Source: Eledone cirrhosa
Taxonomy: Eukaryota > Mollusca > Cephalopoda > Octopoda > Eledonidae
NCBI GenBank assembly: GCA_964016885.1
Contig: OZ024744.1
Location: 27,848,108-27,912,107, forward strand
Direction: 5' to 3'
DNA: 64,000 nt
Shown here: one piece after another, positions 63,701-64,000 of the stretch
Numbering within the stretch: the first letter of the stretch is position 1
How the letters are laid out: each line of letters starts with the position of its first letter
Notes under the pieces: generated by a model
Told to the model about the DNA's origin: nothing
What the model saw: only the letters and a program-made list of their open reading frames with translations
Databases searched by the model: none
Translations under genes and position numbers: made by a program

Positions 63701-64000
63701 GTTATCACTGTCGTCGTCACTGTTGTTGTTGTTGTCGCTGTTATAACTGTTATTGTGACTGTTGTTGTTGTTGTTGTTGTCGCTGTTATAACTGTTATTG
63801 TCATTGTTGTTGTCGCTGTTATCACTGTTATTGACACTGTTGTTGCTGTTGTTCTCGCTGTTATCACTGTTATTGTCACTGTTGTTGTTGTTCTCGCTGT
63901 TACCACTGTTATTGTCAATGTTCCTGTTGTTGTCGCTGTTATAACTGTTATTGTCACTGTTGTTGTTGTTGTCGCTGTTATAATTCTTATTGTCACTGTT
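57781..64000 (+). repeat. Right-hand mosaic of related segments
   Basis: No regular HOR spacing was found. Blocks with the ATTGCTTTTG unit occur near 59,102 and 61,685. Blocks with TCGTCGTCAC lie near 59,414, 62,281 and 63,713. A segment with CTTCTATAAC occurs near 59.84 and 62.70 kb. These match parts of HOR copies A-E in a different order. The window ends within a unit, so the array continues. Confidence 0.75.
61990..62290 (+). repeat. Local 81-bp dimer expansion
   Basis: Two alternating units, one with CATTGTTTTTG and one with CACTGTTGTTTTTG, form an 81-bp dimer. CATTGTTTTTG recurs at 62,047, 62,128 and 62,209, exactly 81 bp apart. In the related blocks near 59.3 and 63.6 kb this dimer occurs only once, so the expansion is local. 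Confidence 0.85.

Larger units (their letters stand above)
1..64000 (+). repeat. Satellite array of ~36-bp units filling the window
   Basis: Every line of the sequence is built from the same unit: a TGT run, then CGCTGTTATCAC, then TGTTATTGTCAC. The main variable positions are: (1) the triplet before GCTG, which is GTC, CTC, CAC or TTG; (2) TTATCAC versus TTATAAC; (3) ATTGTCACTG versus ATTGTCATTG; (4) ATTGTC versus ATTTTC, ATTCTC or ATTGTG; (5) the number of TGT triplets. Nearly all length changes are multiples of 3 bp. Both window edges lie inside the array, so its true length is unknown and exceeds 64 kb. No unique stretch longer than about one unit was found, so the window holds no identifiable gene, tRNA, rRNA or transposon. 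Orientation is constant throughout, with no inverted block seen. The family is not one I recognise by name. Confidence 0.98.

Noticed and set aside
1..64000. CRISPR-like array (short regular repeats)
   Set aside because: Units are contiguous variants of each other with no unique spacers between conserved repeats, and no cas-type gene is present.
1..64000. Protein-coding genes in the many long open frames (Val/Ala/Ile/Thr, Leu/Ser, Cys/Arg/Tyr/His, Thr-rich or Asn/Asp/Ser translations)
   Set aside because: All are phase readings of the same satellite unit, several overlap on both strands, and they begin and end inside ordinary units. None has a signal peptide, unique domain or distinct codon use.
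1..64000. Mucin-like (Thr-rich minus frame) or metallothionein/keratin-associated-like (Cys-rich plus frame) proteins
   Set aside because: The resemblance is compositional only. The Thr runs are ACA repeats from the TGT microsatellite and the Cys runs are the same triplets in another phase.
1..64000. TATA boxes or promoters at TTATAA motifs
   Set aside because: The motif is part of one common unit type and recurs throughout the array, so it marks no particular start site.
1..64000. Telomeric or simple-sequence repeat
   Set aside because: The TGT runs are short and embedded in a longer unit. No vertebrate, plant or insect telomere hexamer-type tract (TTAGGG, TTTAGGG, TTAGG) was seen.
1..64000. 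Conserved silent change ATC/ATA as evidence of purifying selection on a coding frame
   Set aside because: The same C/A change is silent both in a plus frame (Ile) and in a minus frame (Val, GTG/GTT), so it cannot identify a coding strand and is better explained as an old variant spread by unequal exchange.

Overview
The whole 64 kb window is one uninterrupted satellite (minisatellite-type) array. No unique sequence, recognisable gene, RNA gene, transposon or array edge is visible. The basic unit is about 36 bp and on the + strand has three parts: a run of TGT triplets (usually 3-6), a core CGCTGTTATCAC, and a second core TGTTATTGTCAC. Unit length varies in steps of 3 bp (about 30-48 bp), mainly through the number of TGT triplets. 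Dividing window length by unit length gives roughly 1,700-1,800 units; this is an estimate, not a count. The + strand of the consensus is strongly asymmetric (18 T, 8 G, 6 C, 4 A per 36 bp).

Arrays of this size and organisation, with segmental duplications and higher-order repeats (HORs), are typical of eukaryotic heterochromatin or subtelomeric/intergenic satellites. Nothing indicates bacteria, archaea, a phage or a plasmid. The species cannot be inferred. TG and CA variants at the single CpG of each unit are compatible with CpG methylation and would fit many animals, plants or fungi.

Layout, with boundaries read by eye and accurate to about one unit. At 1-8.5 kb there is a mosaic of segmental duplications: a 1.2 kb block duplicated at an offset of about 2.5 kb, and a 0.4-0.8 kb block present four times. 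At 8.52-18.24 kb two head-to-tail copies of a 4,861-bp HOR look nearly identical; each contains an internal tandem duplication of about 0.8 kb. From about 12.7 to 49.1 kb a marker unit recurs seven times (12,708; 17,569; 22,721; 30,032; 37,832; 43,781; 49,143), at spacings of 4,861, 5,152, 7,311, 7,800, 5,949 and 5,362 bp. This is one HOR lineage that has grown and shrunk by segmental gains and losses. At 49-64 kb related segments continue in a more scrambled order, ending with a local 81-bp dimer expansion near 62 kb.

Very long open frames exist on both strands (up to 8,916 codons on the minus strand). They follow from the repeat: unit length is a multiple of three and four of the six frames of the consensus have no stop codon. 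I treat them as non-coding. No genes act together here. The interest lies in how the array evolves, in its triplet register, and in the regulatory-type motifs repeated in it.
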